DNA of 64,000 nt from DATLED01 sp035525495 (GCA_035525495.1 DATLED010000027.1:1-64000); one strand, 5' to 3'; shown: positions 32,268-40,411, numbered from the stretch's first letter. Numbers and translations: made by a program. Notes: generated from the letters alone by a model not told the origin.

Positions 32268-32957
32268 ATGCGAGCGCAGGCGTGGCGACGATGGGCGGCG
32301 TCGATCGTGTCGGTCTCGCTGGCGCTCTTCGTGCCAGCGTGCTCCGCCGATCGTCGGCCGAACCCGACCATCATCGAGACGACCATCCTCGAGACGACGA
32401 CGAGGCCCTCGGCCCCGCCGACCACGGCGCCGGCGCCCCCGGCTCCGGTCGTGATCGCGTACCGACTGGAGCGGCGGACCACCGACGACCCGACCGCTGA
32501 CTTCGAGGCGACCGTGGAGGCGACGCTCACCGACGGGCGTGGGTGGTCGCGGGCGGGGTTCGTCTTCGAGCCTCGCGAAGACGGGCCGTACCTCGTCGTG
32601 CTGGCCGAGGGCGACGAGGTCGACCGGCGGTGCCGTCCCTACGACACCTACGGCAAGTACTCGTGCCAGAACGGCCCGACGGTCGCGCTGAACGCCGACC
32701 GCTGGCGCGTCGCCACCCCGGAGTGGACCGGCGAGCTCGACGACTACCGCCGGATGCTCGTCAACCACGAGGTCGGCCACCTCCTCGGGATGCACCACCC
32801 GAAGCCGCAGTGTCCCGCACCCGGGCGGCCGGCTCCCGTCATGAGCCAGCAGTCCACCGAGCTCGACGGATGCCTCGCCAACCCCTGGCCCCTCGATGGG
32901 GAGATCGCGATCGCCGCTCGCCACGACGCCCCGCTCGCTCCCGGACCGGGCGGCTGA
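32268..32957 (+). CDS. DUF3152 lipoprotein with metzincin-like zinc motif
   Basis: A 229-aa lipoprotein: basic N-terminus, hydrophobic stretch and lipobox FVPAC (Cys near 25), then a Thr/Pro linker and a DUF3152 domain. The zinc motif HEVGHLLGMHH (HExxHxxGxxH) is complete and is followed by PAPVMSQQS, a possible Met-turn. Family members are exported, presumed metalloproteases of actinobacteria, but their substrates are not established. Divergent from the Nudix gene. Confidence 0.85.
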   Translation: MRAQAWRRWAASIVSVSLALFVPACSADRRPNPTIIETTILETTTRPSAPPTTAPAPPAPVVIAYRLERRTTDDPTADFEATVEATLTDGRGWSRAGFVFEPREDGPYLVVLAEGDEVDRRCRPYDTYGKYSCQNGPTVALNADRWRVATPEWTGELDDYRRMLVNHEVGHLLGMHHPKPQCPAPGRPAPVMSQQSTELDGCLANPWPLDGEIAIAARHDAPLAPGPGG

Positions 32958-33011
32958 GCCCGGCCGGAAAGCCGCGGAGGGTGCGGGCGACTCGTGGCAG
33001 GCTGATGGCTT

Positions 33012-34265
33012 ATGGGCCTGTTCGACGAGCTGCAGTGGCGCGGCCTCGTGCACGACTTCACCGATCCCGCGCTTCCCGGCCTGCTCGACCAGGGCGGCCT
33101 CGTCGCCTACATCGGCTTCGATCCGACCGCCGACAGTCTCCACATCGGCAACCTCCTCCAGCTGTGCAACCTGCGGCGCTTGCAGGAGGGGGGCCACCAG
33201 GTGATCGGCCTCGCCGGCGGGGCCACCGGCATGATCGGCGACCCCGGCGGCAAGAGCGAGGAGCGCAACCTCCTGGACTCCGACACCCTTGCCACGAACC
33301 TCGACGCCATCGAGCGCCAGATCCGGAGGTTCCTGCTACCCGGGGCCGAGTTCGTCGACAACGCCTCGTGGACCCGCCCGATGTCGGTCCTCGACTTCCT
33401 CCGCGACGTCGGCAAGCACTTCACGATCAACCAGATGATCGGCAAGGAGATGGTCCGCAACCGGATCCAGAACCCGGAGGAGGCGATCTCCTACACCGAG
33501 TTCTCCTACATGCTCCTCCAGGCGATGGACTTCCTCCAGCTGTTCGACACCCATGGTTGCCGGTTGCAGATGGGCGCGAGCGACCAGTGGGGAAACATCA
33601 CCATGGGCGTCGAGCTCATCCGCAAGGCGCGCGGCGCGACTGCCTACGGCCTCACGTCGCCGCTCGTGCTCAAGGCCGACGGCAAGAAGATGGGGAAGAG
33701 CGAGTCGGGCACGATCTGGCTGGCGCGCGACAAGACGAGCCCGTACCAGCTGTTCCAGTTCCTCGTCCGCAGCGACGACCGCGTCGTCGGTCAGTACCTC
33801 CGCTACTTCACCTGGCTCCCGCACGACGAGATCGAGGCCTTGGACGAGGCGACATCGACGCGCCCCGAGCGGCGTGAGGCGCAGCGGGCGCTCGCCTTCG
33901 AGGTGACGGCGTTCGTGCACGGCCGCGAGGAGGCCGAGCGGGCGGTCCATGCGTCGACCGTGCTGTTCTCCGAGGAGATCGCCGGACTCGACGAGCAGAC
34001 GTTGACGGACGTGTTCGCCGAGGCGCCGTCGACGGTGCTGCCGCGCGAACCGGTGGCGCTGGTCGACATCCTCGCGTCGACCGGGCTGGCGAAGTCGAAG
34101 TCCGACGCCCGACGCCACATCGAGGCCGGCGCCGTCTACGTCAACAACCGGAAGGTCAGCGATTCGGCGGCGAAGCTGGATCCGTCCGCGGATGTCCTCC
34201 ACGGACGTTGGCTGGTGCTGCGCCGGGGGAAGTCGTCCCAGCACCTGCTCCGCTTCGAGGACTGA
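33012..34265 (+). CDS. tyrS: tyrosyl-tRNA synthetase
   Basis: Class-I synthetase of 417 aa that charges tRNA-Tyr. The HIGH-type motif is HIGN in GFDPTADSLHIGNLLQ (near 38-50). The second signature is KMGKS (near 229), a TyrRS1-type variant of KMSKS. The C-terminal S4-like RNA-binding domain (SKSDARRHIEAGAVYVNN) is present. ATG 33012 follows a 54-bp gap after the lipoprotein gene. No T-box leader was seen. Confidence 0.97.
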   Translation: MGLFDELQWRGLVHDFTDPALPGLLDQGGLVAYIGFDPTADSLHIGNLLQLCNLRRLQEGGHQVIGLAGGATGMIGDPGGKSEERNLLDSDTLATNLDAIERQIRRFLLPGAEFVDNASWTRPMSVLDFLRDVGKHFTINQMIGKEMVRNRIQNPEEAISYTEFSYMLLQAMDFLQLFDTHGCRLQMGASDQWGNITMGVELIRKARGATAYGLTSPLVLKADGKKMGKSESGTIWLARDKTSPYQLFQFLVRSDDRVVGQYLRYFTWLPHDEIEALDEATSTRPERREAQRALAFEVTAFVHGREEAERAVHASTVLFSEEIAGLDEQTLTDVFAEAPSTVLPREPVALVDILASTGLAKSKSDARRHIEAGAVYVNNRKVSDSAAKLDPSADVLHGRWLVLRRGKSSQHLLRFED

Positions 34266-34280
34266 CCCCAGCGGCGTCCT

Positions 34281-34883
34281 TCACCCCAAGAGGTTCGTGC
34301 CGCGCAGGTGGGCGATCTCGTTCAGCGTCTCGAGCGAACGGTCCCCGCGCCGTGACGCCAGCACCCGGTGGATGCTCGTGTACTTCGGCTCGAACCACAG
34401 TGGCCGGTCGATCCCGAGGATGTCGGCGAGGTAGGTGTTGATCACGCCGCCATGGCAGACGACCGCGACCGAGGCGCCCGGATTGCCGGTGACGATGTGG
34501 TCCATCGCCGACACCACGCCGTCGCGGAAGGCGACGAGGTCGATCCCGTCGCCCTCGAGGTTGCCCTCGACCATGGCCACCCAGCGCTCGTCCTTGTTGG
34601 CCTTGAGCTCCTCGATCGGGATGTAGCTCGTCGAGGCACGGTCCCACTCGGCCAGCTCGGTGTCGACGACGACTTCGCATCCCAACGCCGCGGCCAGAGG
34701 CGCCGCTGTCTCGCGCGCCCGTTGCATCGGACTCGACCAGACCGCGCCGATCGGCTCAGCGCCGAGGTAGGAGGCGAGCGCCTCGGCCTGCTTGATGCCG
34801 CGCTCGGCGAGCGGCGGGTCGGCAGGACCATCGGCGTCGACGATGCGGACGGGCTCGGCATGGCGCACGAGGATCAGCTCCAT
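34281..34883 (-). CDS. histidine phosphatase family protein (phosphoglycerate mutase-like)
   Basis: A 200-aa member of the histidine phosphatase superfamily. The catalytic RHG-type motif is LVRHAEP (His8), the second His is in VVCHGGVINTYL, and SSPMQRARETA supplies the phosphate-binding Arg. The middle insert (EELKANKDERWVAMVEG) is large and the substrate is unknown. It is convergent with tyrS (15-bp gap) and divergent from the FAD protein, with CTAGGAA a few bases before its ATG. Confidence 0.9.
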   Translation of the reverse strand: MELILVRHAEPVRIVDADGPADPPLAERGIKQAEALASYLGAEPIGAVWSSPMQRARETAAPLAAALGCEVVVDTELAEWDRASTSYIPIEELKANKDERWVAMVEGNLEGDGIDLVAFRDGVVSAMDHIVTGNPGASVAVVCHGGVINTYLADILGIDRPLWFEPKYTSIHRVLASRRGDRSLETLNEIAHLRGTNLLG

Positions 34884-34923
34884 CCCGTGTTCCTAGTCGC
34901 TCCGCTCGCTACCCTCGTCCGCC

Positions 34924-36294
34924 ATGGCGAGGATCGTGGTGTGCGGGGCAGGCGTCTGCGGGCTGGTGACGGCCATGTTGTTGGCCGGTGATGGCCACGA
35001 CGTGACGGTCCTGGAGCGGGATCCGACGCCGCCGCCGCATGACCCGGACGCCGCCTGGGAGGAATGGGAGCGGCGAGGCGTCAACCAGTTCCGGCTGCCC
35101 CACTTCCTCATGCCGGGCTTCCGGGAGCTGATGGACGCAGAGCTGCCCCTCGTCATCGAAGAGCTGCTCGCGTGTGGAGCCAACCGCTTCAACCCACTCG
35201 GCGTGTTCGCGGACGCGATGGATCCTGCCGGCGATCACGTGGTCGTCACCGCGCGGCGGCCGGTGGTCGAAGCGGCCGTCGCCCGAGCGGCCGACCGCAC
35301 GGCGCGACTGACGGTCCGGCGGGGCGTCGCCGTCGAGGGCGTCCTCGTCCAAGGCTCGCACGTGGTCGGCCTCCGGACCGAGGGCGGCGAGGAAGTGCGA
35401 GCGGACCTCGTCGTCGACGCCGGCGGGCGGCGTTCGCCGTTGGCCCGCTGGCTCGTCGAGGCCGGCCTTCCAGAGCCGATCCTCGAAGAGGAGGACTCCG
35501 GGCTCGTGTACTACGGCCGCCACGTCCGGCGGCCGGAGGGCAGCGACGGTGATCAGCCGCGCGTGGCTTGGTACGGGTCCGTCGGGCTCCTGACGCTCCC
35601 GGCGGATCGGGGCAACGTCGGCGTCGGGATCATCGCCAGCGCCAAGGACGCCGAGCTGCGCCCGCTGCGGCATGAGGGTCCGTGGCGGGCCGTCATGGCG
35701 ATGCTCCCGGGCGGGCCGGACCTCCTGGAGTGCGAGTCGTCGAGCGACCTGGTCGCCATGGCCGCGATCGAGGATCGCTGGCGGACGTTCGTCGTCGACG
35801 GCCGCCCCGTGGCCACCGGTGTCGTGTCGGTCGCCGACGCGTGGGCAGCCACGAACCCCACGTTGGGCCGCGGCATCACGCTCGGCTCGATGCACGCCGT
35901 CGCGCTGCGCGACGTCGTCCGGGAGATGGGCACCGACGATGCCGAGGGGTTGGTGCGTCGCTTCGACGACGTCACCCAGGAGCGGTTCACGCCGTGGTAT
36001 CGGGCCACGGTCTGGCACGACCGGCATCGACTCGGTGAGCTCGACGACGCGATGTCCGGCGTCGAGCGACCCTTCGACGAGGAGTGGGAGCGGTACCGGC
36101 GCTTCGAGGCGGCGGCGAGCACGGACCCGGGGCTGGTGACCCGCATGTTCGACGGCATGCATCTTCGGGAGACGCCGTTGGAGCTCATCCGCGACCCTGC
36201 GATCGTGGCCCGCCTCGACGAGCTCGGCGCCAAGGTGCCGCCTCCGGACGGACCGACGCGCCGCGAGCTGCTGGCGGCGATCGCCGCCGCCTGA
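34924..36294 (+). CDS. FAD-dependent oxidoreductase/monooxygenase-like
   Basis: A 456-aa flavoprotein. It has a Rossmann FAD motif at the N-terminus (VVCGAGVCGLVTAMLLAGDGH, a GxGxxG variant), ERDPTPPP, the second FAD contact region DLVVDAGGRRSPLARWL, and SVADAWAATNPTLGRGITLG, the C-terminal FAD loop of aromatic hydroxylases and geranylgeranyl-reductase-like proteins. The substrate is unknown; a monooxygenase or halogenase-like role is possible. TACCCT (34910-34915) lies 8 nt before ATG 34924. Confidence 0.87.
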   Translation: MARIVVCGAGVCGLVTAMLLAGDGHDVTVLERDPTPPPHDPDAAWEEWERRGVNQFRLPHFLMPGFRELMDAELPLVIEELLACGANRFNPLGVFADAMDPAGDHVVVTARRPVVEAAVARAADRTARLTVRRGVAVEGVLVQGSHVVGLRTEGGEEVRADLVVDAGGRRSPLARWLVEAGLPEPILEEEDSGLVYYGRHVRRPEGSDGDQPRVAWYGSVGLLTLPADRGNVGVGIIASAKDAELRPLRHEGPWRAVMAMLPGGPDLLECESSSDLVAMAAIEDRWRTFVVDGRPVATGVVSVADAWAATNPTLGRGITLGSMHAVALRDVVREMGTDDAEGLVRRFDDVTQERFTPWYRATVWHDRHRLGELDDAMSGVERPFDEEWERYRRFEAAASTDPGLVTRMFDGMHLRETPLELIRDPAIVARLDELGAKVPPPDGPTRRELLAAIAAA

Positions 36295-36315
36295 GGTTGA
36301 GGCTCCGACTACCAC

Positions 36316-36368
36316 CCGTTCTGGGTGGGCTGATCGACCTGAGGCGTGGTCGAGCCCGCCCAGAACGG
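36316..36368. repeat. palindromic intergenic element, family 2 copy B
   Basis: Arms CCGTTCTGGGTGGGC (36316-36330) and GCCCGCCCAGAACGG (36354-36368) pair over 15 bases with one G-T wobble. An inner stem TCGACC/GGTCGA lies at 36334-36339 and 36348-36353. The outer arms match copy A (24354-24402), while the inner stem differs in sequence yet still pairs. Again it sits between convergent gene ends. Confidence 0.75.
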
Positions 36369-36390
36369 AGACCGCCGCCGCCGGCTGAGG

Positions 36391-37077
36391 TCAGCCGGCT
36401 CGGAGCAGGTCGTCGAGCTCGGAGAGGGCGGTCGCCTGGTCGTCGACGTGGATCGCGTGCAGGCCGGCGCGTCGCGCGCCCTCGACGTTGCCCGGTGCAT
36501 CGTCGAGGAAGACGGCGGCTTCCGGCCGCACGCCACCCAGCCGCTCGAGGGCGATGGCGAAGATCGCCGGATCGGGCTTGCGAACGCCGACCTCGGACGA
36601 GTCGACGACGACATCGAAGAGGTCGTCGACCGGCAGGAGGGATCTCCAACCCGCGCCCTCCTTGATGTTGTTGGTGACGATCCCCGTCCGGTAGCCGTCG
36701 TGCCGGAGCGCTTGCACTCGTTCGACCACCACGTCCTGGACGACGATCCGATCACTGAAGCCGCGCAGCTGGTTGAAGTCCAGCTCGACGCCGGCCTCGG
36801 CGGCGAGGGCCATCACGGCCGGCAGGTACTCGCCGATGCCGATCTCCCCGCGCTCGAGGCGGTGCCACGGGTGGTCGCCGTCGCTGGCGTAGTCGCCGAG
36901 CATCACCGCCAGGACCTCGTCCTGGGATGCCGCGCCGTCGTTCGCACCCACCGCCGCCAGCGACTCCCACGGCGACGACGTGAGCACGCCGTGGAGGTCG
37001 AAGAGGACGGCCTCGATCGTGCGGGGCGTCGTCAGGGCACGACCACGACGGGAGTACCGAGGGGCGCCCAGTCCCAC
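36391..37077 (-). CDS. HAD-superfamily hydrolase (subfamily IA)
   Basis: A haloacid dehalogenase-type phosphatase. Motif I VLFDLHGVLTS (nucleophile Asp), motif II IVTNN, the Lys in GVRKPDPAIF and motif IV FLDDAPGNVEGA are intact. The body begins at RTIEAVLFDLHG. The start is unclear: GTG 37077 gives 228 aa but overlaps the upstream gene by 46 bp; CTG 37035 would form a neat CTGA overlap with the transpeptidase stop. Neither has a clear ribosome-binding site. Substrate unknown; phosphoglycolate or sugar phosphates are typical. Confidence 0.85.
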   Translation of the reverse strand: MGLGAPRYSRRGRALTTPRTIEAVLFDLHGVLTSSPWESLAAVGANDGAASQDEVLAVMLGDYASDGDHPWHRLERGEIGIGEYLPAVMALAAEAGVELDFNQLRGFSDRIVVQDVVVERVQALRHDGYRTGIVTNNIKEGAGWRSLLPVDDLFDVVVDSSEVGVRKPDPAIFAIALERLGGVRPEAAVFLDDAPGNVEGARRAGLHAIHVDDQATALSELDDLLRAG

Positions 37078-37535
37078 ACGAGAGCGGCGTCCGCGAGCGA
37101 CTGCCGGACGCATCCATGGCTACGGAACGTCCCGAGCTGCGACTCGCTCTGGATCGGTCGGCCGTGACGCGTGGTCGGGATCGAGTGGAATCCGACGGCG
37201 AGGCGCGGCGACTGGTACCAGCGCACCATGTAGCGCATCGAGACGGATCCGCTGCGGGTGACGGGCGACCTGGAGAAGACGGCGTAGGTCCCGGGGCGGG
37301 GGAAGTGGCGACGGCCGGAGACGAGGTGGGTGTTGGCGAGGGTGCCGTCCTCCTCGACGAGCCAGATCCGCTGCTGGCCGTTCGAGTAGACGATGCGCCG
37401 ACCCGCGCCGGAGTCGGCGGGGACTGCGGGGACTGCGGGCTCCGGCGGCGCCTCCTGCGCCGACGCGGGAGCGACCGCCGGGAGGACGCCGAGTCCGAGG
37501 AGCACGAGCAGGACGACACCGACGGTTCTGCGCAT
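37032..37535 (-). CDS. L,D-transpeptidase (YkuD domain), secreted
   Basis: A 167-aa exported protein with signal peptide (VGVVLLVLLGLGVLPAVAPASA, cleavage after ASA) and a YkuD catalytic domain. The active site SHGCVR (Cys near 142) and upstream His in GFHSIPTTRHG are present. It would form 3-3 cross-links in peptidoglycan or attach proteins to it. It is short, with no Ig-like domains. It overlaps the HAD gene and lies 5 bp after the HIT gene, so the three probably form one transcript. Confidence 0.9.
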   Translation of the reverse strand: MRRTVGVVLLVLLGLGVLPAVAPASAQEAPPEPAVPAVPADSGAGRRIVYSNGQQRIWLVEEDGTLANTHLVSGRRHFPRPGTYAVFSRSPVTRSGSVSMRYMVRWYQSPRLAVGFHSIPTTRHGRPIQSESQLGTFRSHGCVRQSLADAALVWDWAPLGTPVVVVP

Positions 37536-37540
37536 AGGGG

Positions 37541-37954
37541 TCAGAGGATATGGCCGCGGATGCTCGCCGCGATTTCCTGCATGGCTTGGTCGCTCCCGTA
37601 CTTCTGGCGCGGCCAGAAGAAACCCCGCAGGCCGTCCTTGAACCGTCGGGGGACCACGTGGACGTGGAGGTGGGGAACGCTCTGGCTGACGCGATTGTTC
37701 ATCGCCACGAACGTGCCGTCGGCACCGAGCGCGGGGAGGACGGCGGCAGCGACCCGCTGGGCGGCGCCGAAGAGCAGGGGCAGCTGCGCCGGGTCCAGGT
37801 CCGGGAGCGTCTCCACGTGGGTCCTCGGGACCAGGAGGACATGACCGGGGAAAACGGGGCGGAGGTCGAGGAAACCCATCACGTCGGGCTCGTCGAGGAC
37901 CACGGCCCCCGGCAGCTCCCCGGCGGCGATGGCGCAGAACGTGCAGGAGGCCAC
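37541..37954 (-). CDS. HIT family hydrolase
   Basis: Histidine-triad nucleotide-binding protein of 137 aa. It opens with a CTFCAIAAGELPGAVV zinc/dimer signature and ends with the triad PHLHVHVVPRR (HxHxHxx). GTG 37954 is chosen because homologous HIT proteins start just before CxFC. Members hydrolyse nucleotide phosphoramidates or AMP-linked substrates. First gene of the HIT-transpeptidase-HAD run. Confidence 0.92.
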   Translation of the reverse strand: MASCTFCAIAAGELPGAVVLDEPDVMGFLDLRPVFPGHVLLVPRTHVETLPDLDPAQLPLLFGAAQRVAAAVLPALGADGTFVAMNNRVSQSVPHLHVHVVPRRFKDGLRGFFWPRQKYGSDQAMQEIAASIRGHIL

Positions 37955-38011
37955 CCGCCGACCGTAGCGGTGGCGCACGGCGTGGTCGGCGGGGTGCGCG
38001 ACCATGCGTCC

Positions 38012-38443
38012 ATGTCCGATGCCCCCGTCAACCTCTCCTCCGGTCTCCCCGAGACCGTGCTGCCCCCGGTGCCCTCGGACCTGGCGGCGCGCCTCGCCGA
38101 TGCGCTCGTGGCGCCGATCGAGCAGCGTCGCGACCTCGTGAGCCACGTCGTGGCCGACAACCCGATGTTCCTCGACGGGTGGGCGACGCTCGGCGACCTC
38201 GCGCGTGACGACGTGGAGGCCTACGCCTGCTACCGGGTCGGCTACCACCGCGGCCTCGACGCACTGCGGGCCAACGGCTGGCGGGGGAGCGGGTACGTCC
38301 GGTGGTCCCGCGACAGCAACCGGGGCTTCCTCCGTTCCCTCGACGGACTGCGCCGGTCAGCCGCGGCCATCGGCGAGGTCGCGGAGGAGGAGCGCTGCGA
38401 CCAGTTCCTCCACCAGTTGGACCCCGATTGGGGCCGACGATGA
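38012..38443 (+). CDS. DUF3151 family protein
   Basis: A 143-aa cytosolic protein with the conserved actinobacterial DUF3151 features NPMFLDGWATLGDLA, YACYRVGYHRGLDALRANGW and RGFLRSLDGLR, ending LDPDWGRR. No catalytic residues are recognisable; the fold is helical and the function unknown. ATG 38012 matches the domain start. Its last codons and stop lie inside a 25-bp sequence that is duplicated 104 bp downstream. Confidence 0.88.
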   Translation: MSDAPVNLSSGLPETVLPPVPSDLAARLADALVAPIEQRRDLVSHVVADNPMFLDGWATLGDLARDDVEAYACYRVGYHRGLDALRANGWRGSGYVRWSRDSNRGFLRSLDGLRRSAAAIGEVAEEERCDQFLHQLDPDWGRR

Positions 38444-38444
38444 C

Positions 38445-38502
38445 AAAGGCCGGCGTCGGGAGCGCCAGCGAGCAGCCGGCACGTGAGCGGAGCGGCCTTT
38501 TT
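38445..38502 (+). terminator. possible terminator-like hairpin within the inserted segment
   Basis: AAAGGCCG (38445-38452) pairs with CGGCCTTT (38493-38500), and five T residues follow to 38502. The 40-base interior is the dispersed repeat and may fold further. It could end the DUF3151 transcript. The long loop makes this uncertain. Confidence 0.35.
38452..38493 (+). repeat. dispersed ~41-bp repeat, intergenic copy
   Basis: Starts GGCGTCGGGAGCGCCAGC and ends ACGTGAGCGGAGC, as at 8666-8706, with only one or two differences near the middle. Here it forms the core of the 104-bp segment between the two 25-bp direct repeats, which suggests that it arrived by insertion. Confidence 0.75.
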
Positions 38503-38543
38503 GCGGAGCGAACCGAAGACACCGACCCCGATTGGGGCCGACG

Positions 38544-38912
38544 ATGACTCCGCTGGACCGGATCCGGGAGATCTGCATGGCGCTCCCGTCCGTCACCGAG
38601 CGGCCGAGCCACGGGACGCCGACGTGGTTCGTGCAGGGGAAGAAGTCGTTCGTCCAGTTCTGGGTCGACGGCCACCACGACGACGACTTTCCTCACCTGT
38701 GGTGTGCCGCCCCGGCCGGCGCGCAGGAGGAGCTCGTCGCCGCGGAACCCGACCGCTTCTTCCGCCCGCCCTACGTGGGTCACCGCGGCTGGATCGGCGT
38801 CCGCATGGACGGAGAACTTGACTGGGACGAGCTCACCGGGATCTGCGAGGACGCCTTCCGCGCCATCGCCCCGGCGAAGCTCGCCGCCCTCCTAACTTCT
38901 GAACATGGATGA
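38544..38912 (+). CDS. MmcQ/YjbR family DNA-binding-like protein
   Basis: A 122-aa CyaY-like fold protein. Signatures are PSVTERPSHGTPTWFVQGKKSFVQF, FRPPYVGHRGWIGVRMDG and WDELTGICEDAFRAIAPAKL. Proteins of this family bind DNA weakly in some cases, but their role is not settled. ATG 38544 lies in the second copy of the 25-bp repeat; ATG 38532 would add four residues. The gene overlaps the next by 8 bp. Confidence 0.88.
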   Translation: MTPLDRIREICMALPSVTERPSHGTPTWFVQGKKSFVQFWVDGHHDDDFPHLWCAAPAGAQEELVAAEPDRFFRPPYVGHRGWIGVRMDGELDWDELTGICEDAFRAIAPAKLAALLTSEHG

Positions 38913-39474
38913 CCTCGAGCTCCTCGAGCGCGTGCTCGACAAGACCGGCGACCTCGTCGCCGGAGTGACCCCCGATCAGTACGACCGGCCGACCCCGTGC
39001 CCCGACTACGACGTGCGGGCGCTCGTCAACCACATCACCGGGTGGGTGCAGTCGTTCGCCGCCGGGGCCAACGGCAACACGTTCGACTCCGACCCGAATG
39101 CCTACGAAGCCGGCGATGACCCGAGCGCGGAGTTCCGTGCGGCGGCATCAGAGGTCCTGTCCGGATGGAGGACCCACGGCACCGATCGCCAGGTCGGCCT
39201 CGCGGGCGGAGATCTCCCCGGTCAGATGGTCCTGAACATGACGATCATGGAGTACCTCACGCACGGGTGGGACCTGGCCACGGCCACCCGCCAGTCCGTG
39301 CCCTACACCGAAGATGAAGCGACCGCTGCGCTCGAACGGGCGCAGGGCACGCTGCCTCCGCAGTACCGCGGCGCCGACCAGCCGTTCGGCGACATCGTCG
39401 AGGTGCCCGACACGGCGCCCGCGGTCGATCGCTTCATCGGCTTCATGGGACGGGACCCGGGCTCAGCCGCCTGA
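38905..39474 (+). CDS. TIGR03086 family DinB-like metal-binding protein
   Basis: A 189-aa four-helix-bundle protein. TPCPDYDVRALVNHITGW (with metal-binding His), LNMTIMEYLTHGWDLATAT (second His pair) and the C-terminal DRFIGFMGRDP are the TIGR03086 hallmarks, related to mycothiol-dependent maleylpyruvate isomerase and DinB. It likely acts as a mycothiol-dependent enzyme or metal protein. The end overlaps the convergent hydrolase gene by 12 bp. Confidence 0.9.
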   Translation: MDDLELLERVLDKTGDLVAGVTPDQYDRPTPCPDYDVRALVNHITGWVQSFAAGANGNTFDSDPNAYEAGDDPSAEFRAAASEVLSGWRTHGTDRQVGLAGGDLPGQMVLNMTIMEYLTHGWDLATATRQSVPYTEDEATAALERAQGTLPPQYRGADQPFGDIVEVPDTAPAVDRFIGFMGRDPGSAA

Positions 39475-40389
39475 GAGCAGGTCGCGGCAGAACGACCGCA
39501 GGGCCGAGTTGAAGACCGCTGGCGCCTCCCATTGCAGGAAGTGGCCGGCGTCGCGCACGAGGAACGGCCCGACGTGGTTCGGGAACACGACCCCCGCCAT
39601 CCGGTCGAACTCCGGATAGAGGACGTGGTCGCTCGGCCCGAACAGCAGCAGCGCCTCGACGTCAGGGTTGCGTGCGGCCATCGCCGGCTCGCTGCGGGCT
39701 GCCTCGGAGAACACGCTCTCGTAGGCGCCGAACGAAGCCCGCAGCTTGTCGCCGTCCCCGAAGGGCTCCGTCATGAAGTCGACGGCCGGGCGGTCGAAGT
39801 TGCCGGGATGCGCCCAGAACCGCGAGGAGTAGAAGGTGGCGACGTAACGGCGCCGTTGGTCCGGTGTCACCAGTTCGGCCGCGAGGGCGTCGGCGTCGGT
39901 GCCCTGTCGCAGGAAGTAGTCGGCCGACTCGGCGTGGGGTCGCGACCGCATGCCGGCCATGCGTTCCTTGTCGTAGGGGAGCGGGGCGTTGAACAGGACG
40001 AGGCGCTCGACGACGTCCGGGAAGCGCAGTGCGAGGTCGGCGACGACCGGTCCGCCGAGGTCGCCGCCGGCGAGAACGACCCGCTCGTGCCCGAGGTGCT
40101 CGGTCACGAGGGCGTGGAGGTCGCGGCTGCTGGCGGCGACGTCGTGCTTCCCGTCGGGGCCGACGTCGGACCGTCCGAAGCCGCGCAGGTCGGGCGCGAT
40201 GACCTCGAAACCGGCGTCCACGAGCGGGCCGATGTTGCGCCACCAGATGCGGCTCGTCTCCGGCCAGCCGTGGACGAGGAGTAGAGGCACGCCGCCGGCG
40301 CCGGAGTGGACGAACGCCTGCGTGAACCCCCGCACGCGAGTCGTCTCGTAGGGGAAGGCGTCGGGGTCGAGGCTCGCGGGATCGTCCAC
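39463..40389 (-). CDS. alpha/beta hydrolase, epoxide hydrolase/dehalogenase-like
   Basis: A 308-aa alpha/beta hydrolase with the HGWPE oxyanion motif of epoxide hydrolases and an Asp nucleophile in LAGGDLGGPV rather than Ser. The acid lies near FGPSDHVLY, and His is in RDAGHFLQWEAP. Asp nucleophile plus HGxP favours an epoxide hydrolase or fluoroacetate/haloalkane dehalogenase. It has a cytosolic N-terminus. ATG 40389 is divergent from kynU, with 22 bp between starts. Confidence 0.9.
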   Translation of the reverse strand: MDDPASLDPDAFPYETTRVRGFTQAFVHSGAGGVPLLLVHGWPETSRIWWRNIGPLVDAGFEVIAPDLRGFGRSDVGPDGKHDVAASSRDLHALVTEHLGHERVVLAGGDLGGPVVADLALRFPDVVERLVLFNAPLPYDKERMAGMRSRPHAESADYFLRQGTDADALAAELVTPDQRRRYVATFYSSRFWAHPGNFDRPAVDFMTEPFGDGDKLRASFGAYESVFSEAARSEPAMAARNPDVEALLLFGPSDHVLYPEFDRMAGVVFPNHVGPFLVRDAGHFLQWEAPAVFNSALRSFCRDLLSGG

Positions 40390-40411
40390 GGGTCGATCCT
40401 AAGGTCGCGGG

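Larger units (their letters stand above)
38420..38548 (+). repeat. 25-bp direct repeat pair spanning a gene junction
   Basis: The 25 bases at 38420-38444 (beginning GACCCCGATTGGGGCCGACG) recur exactly at 38524-38548, a 104-bp period. The first copy holds the last codons and TGA of the DUF3151 gene, and its terminal ATGA could once have overlapped the start of the next gene. The second copy supplies the ATG now used at 38544. The pattern looks like insertion with duplication of the stop/start junction. Confidence 0.85.

Noticed and set aside
29335..32268. 977-codon open frame on the plus strand
   Set aside because: It runs antisense to the ABC ATPase, FadD ligase and Nudix genes; its composition is a GC-rich shadow with no domain.
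32958..33011. T-box riboswitch before tyrS
   Set aside because: The gap is only 54 bp, with no specifier loop or antiterminator sequence.
34895..34915. Additional copy of the dispersed repeat (GCTCCGCTCGCT)
   Set aside because: Only about 10 bases match, which is expected by chance in this composition.
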